Shown here piece after piece: positions 56,605 to 64,000 of a DNA stretch of 64,000 nucleotides (its first letter is position 1; each line of letters starts with the position of its first letter). Under the pieces are notes generated by a model, which ran no database searches, had not been told where the DNA came from, and saw nothing but the letters and a program-made list of their open reading frames with translations. The DNA comes from Lewinellaceae bacterium. GTDB lineage: Bacteria; Bacteroidota; Bacteroidia; Chitinophagales; Saprospiraceae. Made by a program: the position numbers and the translations under genes. Location of the stretch: NCBI GenBank assembly GCA_020636195.1, contig JACJYH010000007.1, positions 124,001 to 188,000 on the forward strand, written 5' to 3'.

Positions 56605-59286
56605 ATGATATTGACAAACGACAAAAGCATCCTCCGATTTGTAATTTTTGTAGTGCTAGGAATGGTTCTAGGAAGTACGCTTATTTCTCAGAGTCAACTG
56701 ACCTATCAATTTGATATTCAAAAAAACTCAAGATGCAGTCAAGAAATCGAGCGGTTTAAAACACAGCATCATATATTGGTGGCATATAATCCACAATTGA
56801 GTCATAAGGTATCCCATTCCAGAAGAATAGAATCTCACACCATAGATAGTTTATTCTACAAATTGTGTGCAGTTTTTCAGTTGGAATTTACTAACGGAAG
56901 TGAGAAAAACAGTTTTTTAGTGCGTTCGCAACCTAAGGATATTGAACATCCTGATTTCATTATCCAGCACATCCGTTTGAAAGATATGACGGATGGAAGT
57001 CCTATCAGCGATGCAATCGTCTATGATCAGAGTAAAAAATACTATGGTTTTACCGATCAATCCGGCGACTGCTTCATAAAGATGCCGAAGAACCAATCTG
57101 TTGCCTCATTGCGCACCCATGCCTTAGGACACCAAGATGTGGAGATTCTCCTCAATGACGATACGTTCAATGAAGTTGCGCTTGCATATGATCCTGTAAT
57201 GGCATCGGCGGTGACAATAGAGAATCTCAAGAAATCTCTCGTGCTTGCCGGTAAAGATGGTCATGTTGACTTAGAATCAAAAGCTATGATGCAGCTGGGA
57301 GAGGCATCGGTCTTTCATAGGGATGTGATGCGGCTACTACAACTTCTCCCAGGCGTCAGTGCCATCAATGATATGAGTTCAGGATTACGTATCCGTGGCT
57401 CGAATGAAGAGGTTACATTGATGGTATTGGATGAAATGCCGATCTACAGAGCTGACCACTTTTATGGGATTTTCAGCGCCATCAATGGACAGTATGTTCG
57501 CAAAATGGAGCTATATAAAAATAACATTCCCGTAACTTATGGCGGACGGACAAGCGGACTTTTGAAAATGTCCAGCGACAGTAAAAATGATTCATTGAAT
57601 CTGAATGTAGATATCCAATTGTTACAAAGCGGCTTAAATGCCAACATCCCTTTAGGAAAGTTTCAATCGATAGGTTTGGCAGCAAGAAAATCTTATTCTC
57701 AGCTGACAAAGAGCAACTATTTTAACCTTGCTAACAATGACAATTCTGTATTTACAGATCTTTTATTGACGGAAGGCAGCACTGCTACATCTAGCCCAAA
57801 ATTTGATTTTTACGATTACAATGCAAAATATCAATTCCGCAAAAATGGGCATGAATTCAGCGTCAATGCATACAAGAGTGATAATGACTTGACAAATCAA
57901 TACAACAGCTCATTTACTAGTAATAGAGGTGATGTCATTAAAAATATATTTGATCAAAGAAGGCGGTGGCAAAATGATGCTCAATCCATAAGATATGAAC
58001 ACCAAGGACAAAGTGCTCAAATCACATCAGTTGTGTATAGAAGCCGTTTCAATTATGTATCCAATACCGATGGATCATCCCAAAGGAAAATTGAAAATAT
58101 GGAGTCGTTGGATAGTTTGAACGTCAGTAGCCAAAACTACATAGAAGACATAGGTGTCAAAGGCTCTGTTCAGTTTGAAAAATGGTCAAAATTATTGTTT
58201 GGAGCAGAAGCAATTTGGCATGACAATGCGCTCAATGTCACCAATGATAACAACAACTCCATTCTCAAAACGGAGCAGAAGGGAAGTGAAATATCAGCTT
58301 TTACCAGAGCAACCATTACCCATAAGTTTTTGGGGCAGTTTGATCCGGCATTACGACTTACATACGTGCCATATCTCAATAAACTAATTGGACTTCCTCA
58401 ACTGCAGTGGAAAAAATATATTGGCAACAATACTTTGCTCAAAGGTGCCTTGGGAAGACAACTCCAAGTGGTGCGATCGATTGAGCACGAAAGCGTTTTA
58501 GGTACTACACAGTCATATTTTACGATGAGCAATGGGAATATGATACCTGTTGGAATCGGCACCAATGCCATGATCGGCACATGGAATGCCATTGGTAATT
58601 TTTCATTTGATGTAGAAGGATATTACAGATGGTTGGATGGTGCTATTTTACACGCTTCACAAAGACCTGAATTAAGAAAACCCGGAAAACCATCGCCAAA
58701 GGAACAATTCAGCATCTACCAAGGAGACGCCAAGACCATCGGGGTAGATATAACTGCTTCGTATGAAAATAAACATCTCTTTTCGTTGATGTCTTATACC
58801 TTGAGCAAGTCAGATAATAGATTTGAGAAACTCTTCAATAACCAGTATTTTCCGACATCAGAGGATACACGTCATCAATTCAAATGGGTCAATACGATTT
58901 CACTTCACACCATTGATTTTTCTTTGACATACATTGCTGCTAGTGGGAGACATTTCTTGGATTTTGCGGATTTCAAATTGCCAAAAGATAGAACAGCGAT
59001 CAATCCAAATGATTATCTCAATCAGCTTCCGTCATATCAGAGATTGGATGTTTCTCTTTTCAAAACCTTTAATTTCCGATCAGCAAGTGCTAAATTAGGC
59101 GTTTCAATCTTTAACTTGACGAATAGAATTAATGTAAAGTATAAGCAGTTTGTCCATGAATTGAATGTACCTAACATGCCTAATGCCGTTGCCATTTTTG
59201 GGAATGACGTTGCTCAGTTGAGTAGGACATGGAATGTCAGTCTTTTGATGCAATTTATTAGACAATCGAAAAAAATACCACAATAA
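56605..59286 (+). CDS. TonB-dependent receptor with STN signalling domain
   Basis: An 893-residue outer-membrane receptor with an N-terminal STN domain (about 35-115; FKTQHHILVAYNPQLS, SLFYKLCAVFQLEF), a carboxypeptidase-regulatory-like domain (about 120-205), a plug (about 215-330; LLPGVSAINDMSSGLRIRGSNEEV) and a 22-strand-type barrel ending ..WNVSLLMQF. STN domains contact FecR proteins, so ligand binding should release the sigma factor. There is no SusD partner, unlike glycan systems, which leaves iron complexes, cobalamin or peptides as possible ligands. Start taken at the ATG (56605) just after a TTG at 56593. Gene is 28 bases after the FecR gene. Confidence 0.93.
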   Translation: MILTNDKSILRFVIFVVLGMVLGSTLISQSQLTYQFDIQKNSRCSQEIERFKTQHHILVAYNPQLSHKVSHSRRIESHTIDSLFYKLCAVFQLEFTNGSEKNSFLVRSQPKDIEHPDFIIQHIRLKDMTDGSPISDAIVYDQSKKYYGFTDQSGDCFIKMPKNQSVASLRTHALGHQDVEILLNDDTFNEVALAYDPVMASAVTIENLKKSLVLAGKDGHVDLESKAMMQLGEASVFHRDVMRLLQLLPGVSAINDMSSGLRIRGSNEEVTLMVLDEMPIYRADHFYGIFSAINGQYVRKMELYKNNIPVTYGGRTSGLLKMSSDSKNDSLNLNVDIQLLQSGLNANIPLGKFQSIGLAARKSYSQLTKSNYFNLANNDNSVFTDLLLTEGSTATSSPKFDFYDYNAKYQFRKNGHEFSVNAYKSDNDLTNQYNSSFTSNRGDVIKNIFDQRRRWQNDAQSIRYEHQGQSAQITSVVYRSRFNYVSNTDGSSQRKIENMESLDSLNVSSQNYIEDIGVKGSVQFEKWSKLLFGAEAIWHDNALNVTNDNNNSILKTEQKGSEISAFTRATITHKFLGQFDPALRLTYVPYLNKLIGLPQLQWKKYIGNNTLLKGALGRQLQVVRSIEHESVLGTTQSYFTMSNGNMIPVGIGTNAMIGTWNAIGNFSFDVEGYYRWLDGAILHASQRPELRKPGKPSPKEQFSIYQGDAKTIGVDITASYENKHLFSLMSYTLSKSDNRFEKLFNNQYFPTSEDTRHQFKWVNTISLHTIDFSLTYIAASGRHFLDFADFKLPKDRTAINPNDYLNQLPSYQRLDVSLFKTFNFRSASAKLGVSIFNLTNRINVKYKQFVHELNVPNMPNAVAIFGNDVAQLSRTWNVSLLMQFIRQSKKIPQ

Positions 59287-59308
59287 AAGATTCTTGACGA
59301 CAGATTCA

Positions 59309-59339
59309 TTGGAAATTAGCTAGGTAAAAACTACCTTTG
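59309..59339 (+). promoter_or_regulatory. Promoter for ccmB-ccmC-ccmD-gdh
   Basis: TTG (59309-59311), 20-base spacer, TACCTTTG (59332-59339), starting 23 bases after the receptor stop. Suggests that the ccm genes have their own promoter rather than depending only on the sigma operon. Confidence 0.6.
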
Positions 59340-59404
59340 CTGTATAGGTATCCATGTATATCATGATGTCACTGACTCACTGTTGTAACACTTAGGCGTA
59401 GGAA

Positions 59405-60061
59405 ATGGACGTTCGGAAGATTAGGCACATATTGATTAAAGATTGGAAAATAGAATTTAGACAAAGTTTTACTTTTTACAGTGTGTTACTATTCGCCGCT
59501 ACAGTGGTGTTTTTTATTTACAAAAGTTTCAATAATATCAATGCCCGTGAATGGTCGGTTCTGTTTTGGATCATTATGCTATTTTCGGGACTCAATGCCG
59601 CAATGAAAACTTTTTTGCAAGAGAAGAAGGACACTTGGCACTACTACTATACACTTTTCGACCCGATAGATTTATTAGCAGCAAAATTGATTTACAACAC
59701 AATATTTCTTCTGCTTTTGTCATTACTTGTCATTGGGTTTATGTCGTGGTTTATGTTTTTTCCAATTCATGATTTGCGATTGTTTTTCTTGAGTCTCATG
59801 CTCGGGGTTATAGGTATTTCCACAGTATTTACCTTTGTTTCTGTATTGATTTCTGCTGAAGGCGCCAATACTACTTTGATGTCTATTTTATCCATACCAT
59901 TACTCCTACCTATCATGCTTTTGGTATTGAAGAGCACGCAAGTCAGTGCACGCTTACTGGTGGATACGGCAGTTTATGAAGATATCACATTATTAGGTGG
60001 AATAGACATGATTTTATTAGGTACAATTTTTCTTTTATTTCCCTATCTATGGAGAGCATAA
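59405..60061 (+). CDS. ccmB: Cytochrome c maturation protein CcmB
   Basis: A 218-residue inner-membrane protein with about six helices, the permease part of the CcmAB ABC complex used in System I haem attachment to cytochrome c. KDWKIEFRQ at the start and FLQEKKDTWHYYYTLFDPIDLLAAKLIYN match CcmB. The ATPase ccmA is not adjacent. The gene overlaps ccmC by 13 bases. Confidence 0.9.
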   Translation: MDVRKIRHILIKDWKIEFRQSFTFYSVLLFAATVVFFIYKSFNNINAREWSVLFWIIMLFSGLNAAMKTFLQEKKDTWHYYYTLFDPIDLLAAKLIYNTIFLLLLSLLVIGFMSWFMFFPIHDLRLFFLSLMLGVIGISTVFTFVSVLISAEGANTTLMSILSIPLLLPIMLLVLKSTQVSARLLVDTAVYEDITLLGGIDMILLGTIFLLFPYLWRA

Positions 60062-61125
60062 ATAAATCGGGAGGATCACTCAAGTGGTGGAAATGGTTGT
60101 CGGGAGTCATTATGGTGTACGTTATTATTGGCGGATTGACGGTGCCGTTGAAACCTGGTGTGACCAAGTTAATGCCGAATTCTGCTCAATTGGGAGATAC
60201 CATTCATTTGGATATCGTCTCCTACAACACACACTTTACGCAAGACAATAACCTGAAAGCATTCTTGAAGCCGGATCCTATCCACTGTATAACATCCATT
60301 GAAACCTCTATTAAAGATGACATCCATGCTCAGTTTACATTTGTGCTTCCTACAGACACATTATCAGGTGGTATGAATCCTATGACTTTGATCATCAATA
60401 GCTCTCAGGATGGCGCCTTTGTACAACCCAATGCAGTATTTCTCCAAAAAACATTGACGCCTAAAATACAAACCGCTCAATGGCAAGAATTGCCAAAAAC
60501 TTTTTTTTCATCGAGTGCTTTCAGATTTCCATACCGAAACATCCTGAATGAGACCATTAGAAACATTTTTTTTCATGTGGCCTTGTGGTTTGCTATGTTC
60601 ATATTGTTAGTTGCCGGCGTCGTAAAATCTATCATGTATTTGCGTTCAGGTAATATCGATTTTGATATTCAATCATCGGCTTATACCAATGTGGCCATTC
60701 TTTTTGGAACGCTTGGATTGGTGACGGGTTCTGTGTGGGCAAAGTTTACTTGGAATACTTTCTGGACCAACGATATCAAGCTCAATATGACCGCTGTAGT
60801 CATGTTGATTTACCTTGCCTATTTGATTTTAAGAGGATCTACTGTGGACTATGACAAAAGGGCAAAGCTCTCTTCAGCCTATAATATCTTCGCTTTTGTG
60901 GCGTTGATACCATTGGTCTTTGTGATACCGCGACTGACAGATAGTTTACATCCCGGAAATGGGGGAAACCCCGCACTTGGAGGTGAGGATTTAGATCACA
61001 CTCTGAGATTGTTTTTTTATCCATCGGTTATTGGTCTCACCCTCTTGGGTGTGTGGATGGCTGACCTTTTGATAAGATATTATAGATTAAAAGATAAAGT
61101 TTATTTAAGTCATGATTCAAAATAA
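60049..61125 (+). CDS. ccmC: CcmC haem-handling protein with extra periplasmic domain
   Basis: A 358-residue membrane protein of the haem-handling family. Residues 166-345 are a standard CcmC core: ILNETIRNIFFHVALWFAM with His176, a WWD-like segment GSVWAKFTWNTFWTND (227-242), and His300 in SLHPGNGGNP as second haem ligand. Between the first helix (about 15-33) and this core lie about 130 extra residues, predicted beta-rich and periplasmic (DTIHLDIVSYN, HAQFTFVLPTDTL). The usual CcmC of this phylum, as I recall it, lacks them. It overlaps ccmB and the CcmD-like gene. Confidence 0.88.
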   Translation: MESINKSGGSLKWWKWLSGVIMVYVIIGGLTVPLKPGVTKLMPNSAQLGDTIHLDIVSYNTHFTQDNNLKAFLKPDPIHCITSIETSIKDDIHAQFTFVLPTDTLSGGMNPMTLIINSSQDGAFVQPNAVFLQKTLTPKIQTAQWQELPKTFFSSSAFRFPYRNILNETIRNIFFHVALWFAMFILLVAGVVKSIMYLRSGNIDFDIQSSAYTNVAILFGTLGLVTGSVWAKFTWNTFWTNDIKLNMTAVVMLIYLAYLILRGSTVDYDKRAKLSSAYNIFAFVALIPLVFVIPRLTDSLHPGNGGNPALGGEDLDHTLRLFFYPSVIGLTLLGVWMADLLIRYYRLKDKVYLSHDSK

Positions 61126-61333
61126 AAAGTTTTCTATCATTTTCGTATTGATATTTACATTAATTATCCAATCTTTGCAGGCACAATCTACAGAGGTGGA
61201 TTTTTTACGAAGTACAGGAAAAATTTATACTGTGGTCTTCGTTGTTCTCATACTTTTTATTGGGATTTTTATATTTTTAAAATCCATAGATCATAAGCTA
61301 ACCAAATTAGAAAATCATATAAAAAATGAGTAA
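61112..61333 (+). CDS. ccmD: CcmD-family small membrane protein
   Basis: A 73-residue protein with a signal-like N-terminal helix (..LIIQSLQAQ), the typical LRSTGKIYTVVFVVLILFIGIF membrane segment and a charged tail KSIDHKLTKLENH. CcmD stabilises CcmC and haem release in System I. Overlaps ccmC by 14 bases and gdh by 8. Confidence 0.8.
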   Translation: MIQNKKFSIIFVLIFTLIIQSLQAQSTEVDFLRSTGKIYTVVFVVLILFIGIFIFLKSIDHKLTKLENHIKNE

Positions 61334-62744
61334 TAGTAAACAAGCAAGATTTTTTGAAAGTGTGCAAACCAATTTTGACAAAGCAGCAGCACACACAGAC
61401 ATACATCCCGGTTTGTTGAACCAAATCAAGGTATGTAATGCTGTATATCAGATGAATTTCCCTGTGAAAATCAAAGATTCCTATGAGGTCATTGAAGCTT
61501 ACAGAGTACAACATTCACACCACAGATTGCCAACAAAAGGTGGTATTCGTTTTTCGCACCTGGTAGATCAGGATGAAGTGATGGCATTGGCTGCACTGAT
61601 GACCTATAAGTGTGCTATCGTTGATGTTCCATTTGGTGGTGCAAAAGGAGGTGTAAAAGTAAGTCCACGTGCATATACAGAGGAAGAATTGGAACGCATC
61701 ACAAGGCGTTATACAGTGGAATTGATCAGAAAAAATTTCATTGGCCCAAGTGTGGATGTTCCGGCACCGGATTACGGTACAGGAGAAAGAGAGATGGCAT
61801 GGATTCTAGACACCTACCAAACTTTCAAGGGAACAGAAATCGATGCAGGTGGTTGTGTCACCGGAAAACCGGTAAGACAAGGTGGTATCAATGGTAGAAC
61901 AGAAGCAACTGGTCGAGGTGTGTTTTACGGTATCAGGGAGGCACTTCTCGATGAGAAAATATTAAAACAAACCGGTTTGTCAAAGGGCATTGCCGGCAAA
62001 ACCATGGTCATCCAAGGAATGGGTAATGTAGGTTCTTATACAGGACTTATCTCTCAGGCAGAAGGTGACGTAAAAATCATCGGTTTATCAGAGCTTGAAG
62101 GCACTATCTACAGCGAAAAGGGTATAGACATGCAGGCTGCTCTGGACTTCAGAAAGGAACACGGCACCATCATAGGATTGCCTGGAACTCAGACGCTTGA
62201 AAGAGCAGATTGGATAGCAATAGAGTGTGATATCCTTGTTCCGGCAGCATTGGAATCAGTAATTACAATAGAAAATGCACATCGCGTAAGAACCAAAATT
62301 ATTGCTGAAGCAGCAAATGGTCCTACAACGGCGGCAGCTGAAGATATCCTCAACAAAATGGGCGTCGTCATCATTCCTGACATGTTCGTCAATGCAGGTG
62401 GTGTGACCGTTTCTTACTTTGAATGGTTGAAAAATCTTTCTCACATGAGATTTGGTAGAATGGACAAAAGATTCAATCAAAACACATATTTGAATATTGT
62501 AAGTACATTCGAAAGCCTTACCGGTAAGTCTATCACCGAAAAGGAAAAAAGCTTCATCACCAAGGGTGCAGATGAAGTGGATTTGGTGCGTTCAGGATTA
62601 GAAGAAACCATGAGTAATTCCTTTGAGCAAATCATGGAGGTCTATAAAAACAAAAAAGACATCGGAAGTCTTAGGAATGCAGCCTTTGTGACGGCTCTAA
62701 ATAAAGTTGCAAATGATTACCTTACATTAGGGGTATTTCCATGA
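61326..62744 (+). CDS. Glutamate dehydrogenase (Glu/Leu/Phe/Val family)
   Basis: A 472-residue NAD(P)-dependent dehydrogenase that links 2-oxoglutarate and glutamate. Substrate-site features are LPTKGGIRFS with the conserved Lys, CAIVDVPFGGAKGGVKV with the catalytic Lys, and PAPDYGTG; the nucleotide fold has VIQGMGNVGS. It begins inside the CcmD-like gene and so shares its transcript. It is an odd functional mix with cytochrome maturation, but I recall this adjacency in other Bacteroidota. Cofactor preference is not certain from sequence. Confidence 0.93.
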   Translation: MSNSKQARFFESVQTNFDKAAAHTDIHPGLLNQIKVCNAVYQMNFPVKIKDSYEVIEAYRVQHSHHRLPTKGGIRFSHLVDQDEVMALAALMTYKCAIVDVPFGGAKGGVKVSPRAYTEEELERITRRYTVELIRKNFIGPSVDVPAPDYGTGEREMAWILDTYQTFKGTEIDAGGCVTGKPVRQGGINGRTEATGRGVFYGIREALLDEKILKQTGLSKGIAGKTMVIQGMGNVGSYTGLISQAEGDVKIIGLSELEGTIYSEKGIDMQAALDFRKEHGTIIGLPGTQTLERADWIAIECDILVPAALESVITIENAHRVRTKIIAEAANGPTTAAAEDILNKMGVVIIPDMFVNAGGVTVSYFEWLKNLSHMRFGRMDKRFNQNTYLNIVSTFESLTGKSITEKEKSFITKGADEVDLVRSGLEETMSNSFEQIMEVYKNKKDIGSLRNAAFVTALNKVANDYLTLGVFP

Positions 62745-62765
62745 TATAGATATAATCCAATGTAT

Positions 62766-62797
62766 AAAGCACCAATTTTATCAAGAGTTGGTGCTTT
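62766..62797 (+). terminator. Intrinsic terminator after gdh
   Basis: Ten-base stem AAAGCACCAA / TTGGTGCTTT (62766-62775, 62788-62797) with a 12-base loop and a following T-run, 22 bases beyond the gdh stop. Confidence 0.85.
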
Positions 62798-62911
62798 TTT
62801 ATTTTATGCAAAAAACAATAATGCCCTTTTATAAAAACGATTATCTGTCTGTTGCAACATAAAATATGTATAAAAAACTCAAGCAGGCACAACTTATTCT
62901 GACTTTATTTT

Positions 62912-62919
62912 TAGTTTTG
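62912..62919 (+). promoter_or_regulatory. Possible -7 element for the subtilase gene
   Basis: TAGTTTTG fits TAnnTTTG and lies 28 bases before the ATG at 62948. No TTG at the -33 position. Confidence 0.4.
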
Positions 62920-62947
62920 TATCCATAATTGACAAAAACGCAGATTT

Positions 62948-64000
62948 ATGAGATATATATTTATGCTTATATACATGGTGCTGGGTGTCCAATGGATATC
63001 AAGTCAGTCAACCAATACTGTAAGAAATGAATATATTATCCATTTAAAAAACAATACAACCGCATTTCAAGCATTTCAAAGTGCGCATCGCAATAGTATC
63101 GGAGCACAATTCGAACCAATCTGTACGGCACCACTTGCATTGATGAAAGTGACGTTTGCCAATGAAAAGTCTTTTCGACAGTTTATAGAAAAGGTATCAG
63201 AGAATACGGACGTTCTGGGCATTTATCCCAATCATATCATAACTCCACGAAAAACACCCGATGATCCTGAATTTTCCAATCAATGGCAATATATCAACAC
63301 TGGTCAAAATGGTGGAAAAGTGGGTGCAGATATGGATATGGATCAAGCTTGGGATATCTGTACAGGTGGATTGTCCCCACTGGGAGATACCATCGTTGTC
63401 TGTGTCGTTGATGATGGCATCAAGGCGTCGCATCCTGACTTAAAGGGAAACATTTGGTACAATTACCATGAAATACCCAATAACGGCATTGATGATGATG
63501 GTAATGGATATATAGATGATTTTAAAGGGTACAATGTGAACCTTGACAATGACAATGTCCATGATTCCGGTTCACATGGAACACCGGTTGCAGGCATTAT
63601 CGGAGCCAGAGGAAACAATGGAATTGGAGTGAGTGGTATCAATTGGAATATAAAGTTGATGGCTGTCAATTATGGGATTGCTGATGAGGCCCATGCATTG
63701 GCAGCGTATGCGTATCCGTATCAAATGCGTAAGTTGTACAATGAAACCAATGGTCAGAAAGGAGCCTTCGTGGTGGCCACAAACACTTCATGGGGTTCAG
63801 ATAATCTTTTTGCCAAAGATGCGCCTTTGTGGTGTGCGATGTATGATTCCCTAGGTAAAGTAGGTATCCTCAATGTTGCCGCTACTACCAACAGCAATAC
63901 CGATGTGGATGTATTCGGGGACATGCCCACTTCATGCGAAAGTGAATTTCTCATCTCTGTCACTAATATCAACAATAAAGACTTAAAAGTAGCCGGAGCA
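62948..64000 (+). CDS. Subtilisin-family (S8) protease, truncated by window end
   Basis: The first 351 codons of a secreted serine protease; the gene continues past the window. Signal peptide MRYIFMLIYMVLGVQWISSQ, an inhibitor-like propeptide (about 25-100; NEYIIHLKN, VLGIYPNHI), then the S8 domain with the catalytic Asp in VVCVVDDGIKASHPDL and catalytic His in SGSHGTPVAGII. The catalytic Ser should lie downstream. Calcium-site-like D-rich loop GIDDDGNGYIDD is present. A type A sorting domain at the unseen C-terminus would be expected from the family in this phylum. The start ATG at 62948 is supported by the signal peptide. Confidence 0.9.
   Translation, partial: MRYIFMLIYMVLGVQWISSQSTNTVRNEYIIHLKNNTTAFQAFQSAHRNSIGAQFEPICTAPLALMKVTFANEKSFRQFIEKVSENTDVLGIYPNHIITPRKTPDDPEFSNQWQYINTGQNGGKVGADMDMDQAWDICTGGLSPLGDTIVVCVVDDGIKASHPDLKGNIWYNYHEIPNNGIDDDGNGYIDDFKGYNVNLDNDNVHDSGSHGTPVAGIIGARGNNGIGVSGINWNIKLMAVNYGIADEAHALAAYAYPYQMRKLYNETNGQKGAFVVATNTSWGSDNLFAKDAPLWCAMYDSLGKVGILNVAATTNSNTDVDVFGDMPTSCESEFLISVTNINNKDLKVAGA

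Overview
The window is a chromosomal segment of a member of the Bacteroidota, most likely from the Saprospiria or a neighbouring class. Evidence: five secreted proteins carry type IX secretion (T9SS) C-terminal sorting domains (type A and type B); there is an ECF sigma / FecR / STN-TonB-receptor triad; several candidate promoters have the Bacteroidota form TTG-N20-TAnnTTTG; Shine-Dalgarno sequences are almost absent; and there are mevalonate-route genes (class II HMG-CoA reductase and type 2 IPP isomerase) and a futalosine-pathway gene (mqnB). DNA is AT-rich except for one GC-rich patch near 48.2-48.9 kb. I see no rRNA, tRNA, CRISPR array or intact insertion sequence.

Layout. 0-3 kb is an accessory patch: a small membrane protein overlapping a DGQHR-domain protein, then a Bro-N/antirepressor-like gene broken by a stop and a frameshift. 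3-12.3 kb holds an ABC-F ATPase, a phosphoglucose/phosphomannose isomerase, a di-haem peroxidase lipoprotein, two small outer-membrane-type proteins, the fni-mvaA pair and a TPR protein. 12.3-24 kb is a long minus-strand run read gyrB, small membrane protein, mutL, two rhomboids, an EEP-family phosphatase/nuclease, nadA, a DUF4377/META lipoprotein, an aldo/keto reductase and mutS2. 24.2-31 kb has a large type B T9SS protein with SprB-like repeats, and sucA. 31-37.5 kb contains a DUF2007-like membrane protein, a ParE-type toxin-antitoxin pair, an unassigned membrane-anchored protein, mqnB, a PUR-domain protein and an ABC exporter. 37.5-46.7 kb is a minus-strand metal-handling run: small upstream protein, CzcA-type RND pump, TolC, adaptor, VIT1-family transporter with ferritin-like N-terminus, DUF202 protein and a secreted kelch-like T9SS protein. 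46.8-54.3 kb holds three more T9SS cargo proteins, including a 1416-residue PKD/beta-helix protein. 54.3-54.9 kb is a divergent regulatory region. 54.9-62.7 kb carries the sigma/anti-sigma/TonB-receptor triad followed by ccmB-ccmC-ccmD-gdh. The window ends inside a subtilisin-family protease.

The most unusual places are: (i) the divergent region at 54.3-54.9 kb, where an 11-nt tandem array sits between two convincing promoters, one facing the giant T9SS protein and the other the ECF sigma system; (ii) a (GT)9G tract between the start codon and the signal peptide of that giant protein, the arrangement expected of a phase-variable gene; (iii) the membrane protein + DGQHR pair, a candidate two-gene nucleic-acid-related or defence module; (iv) a CcmC with about 130 extra residues between its first two membrane segments; (v) a GC step within one T9SS gene. 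None of these is proven to be a new system from sequence alone.
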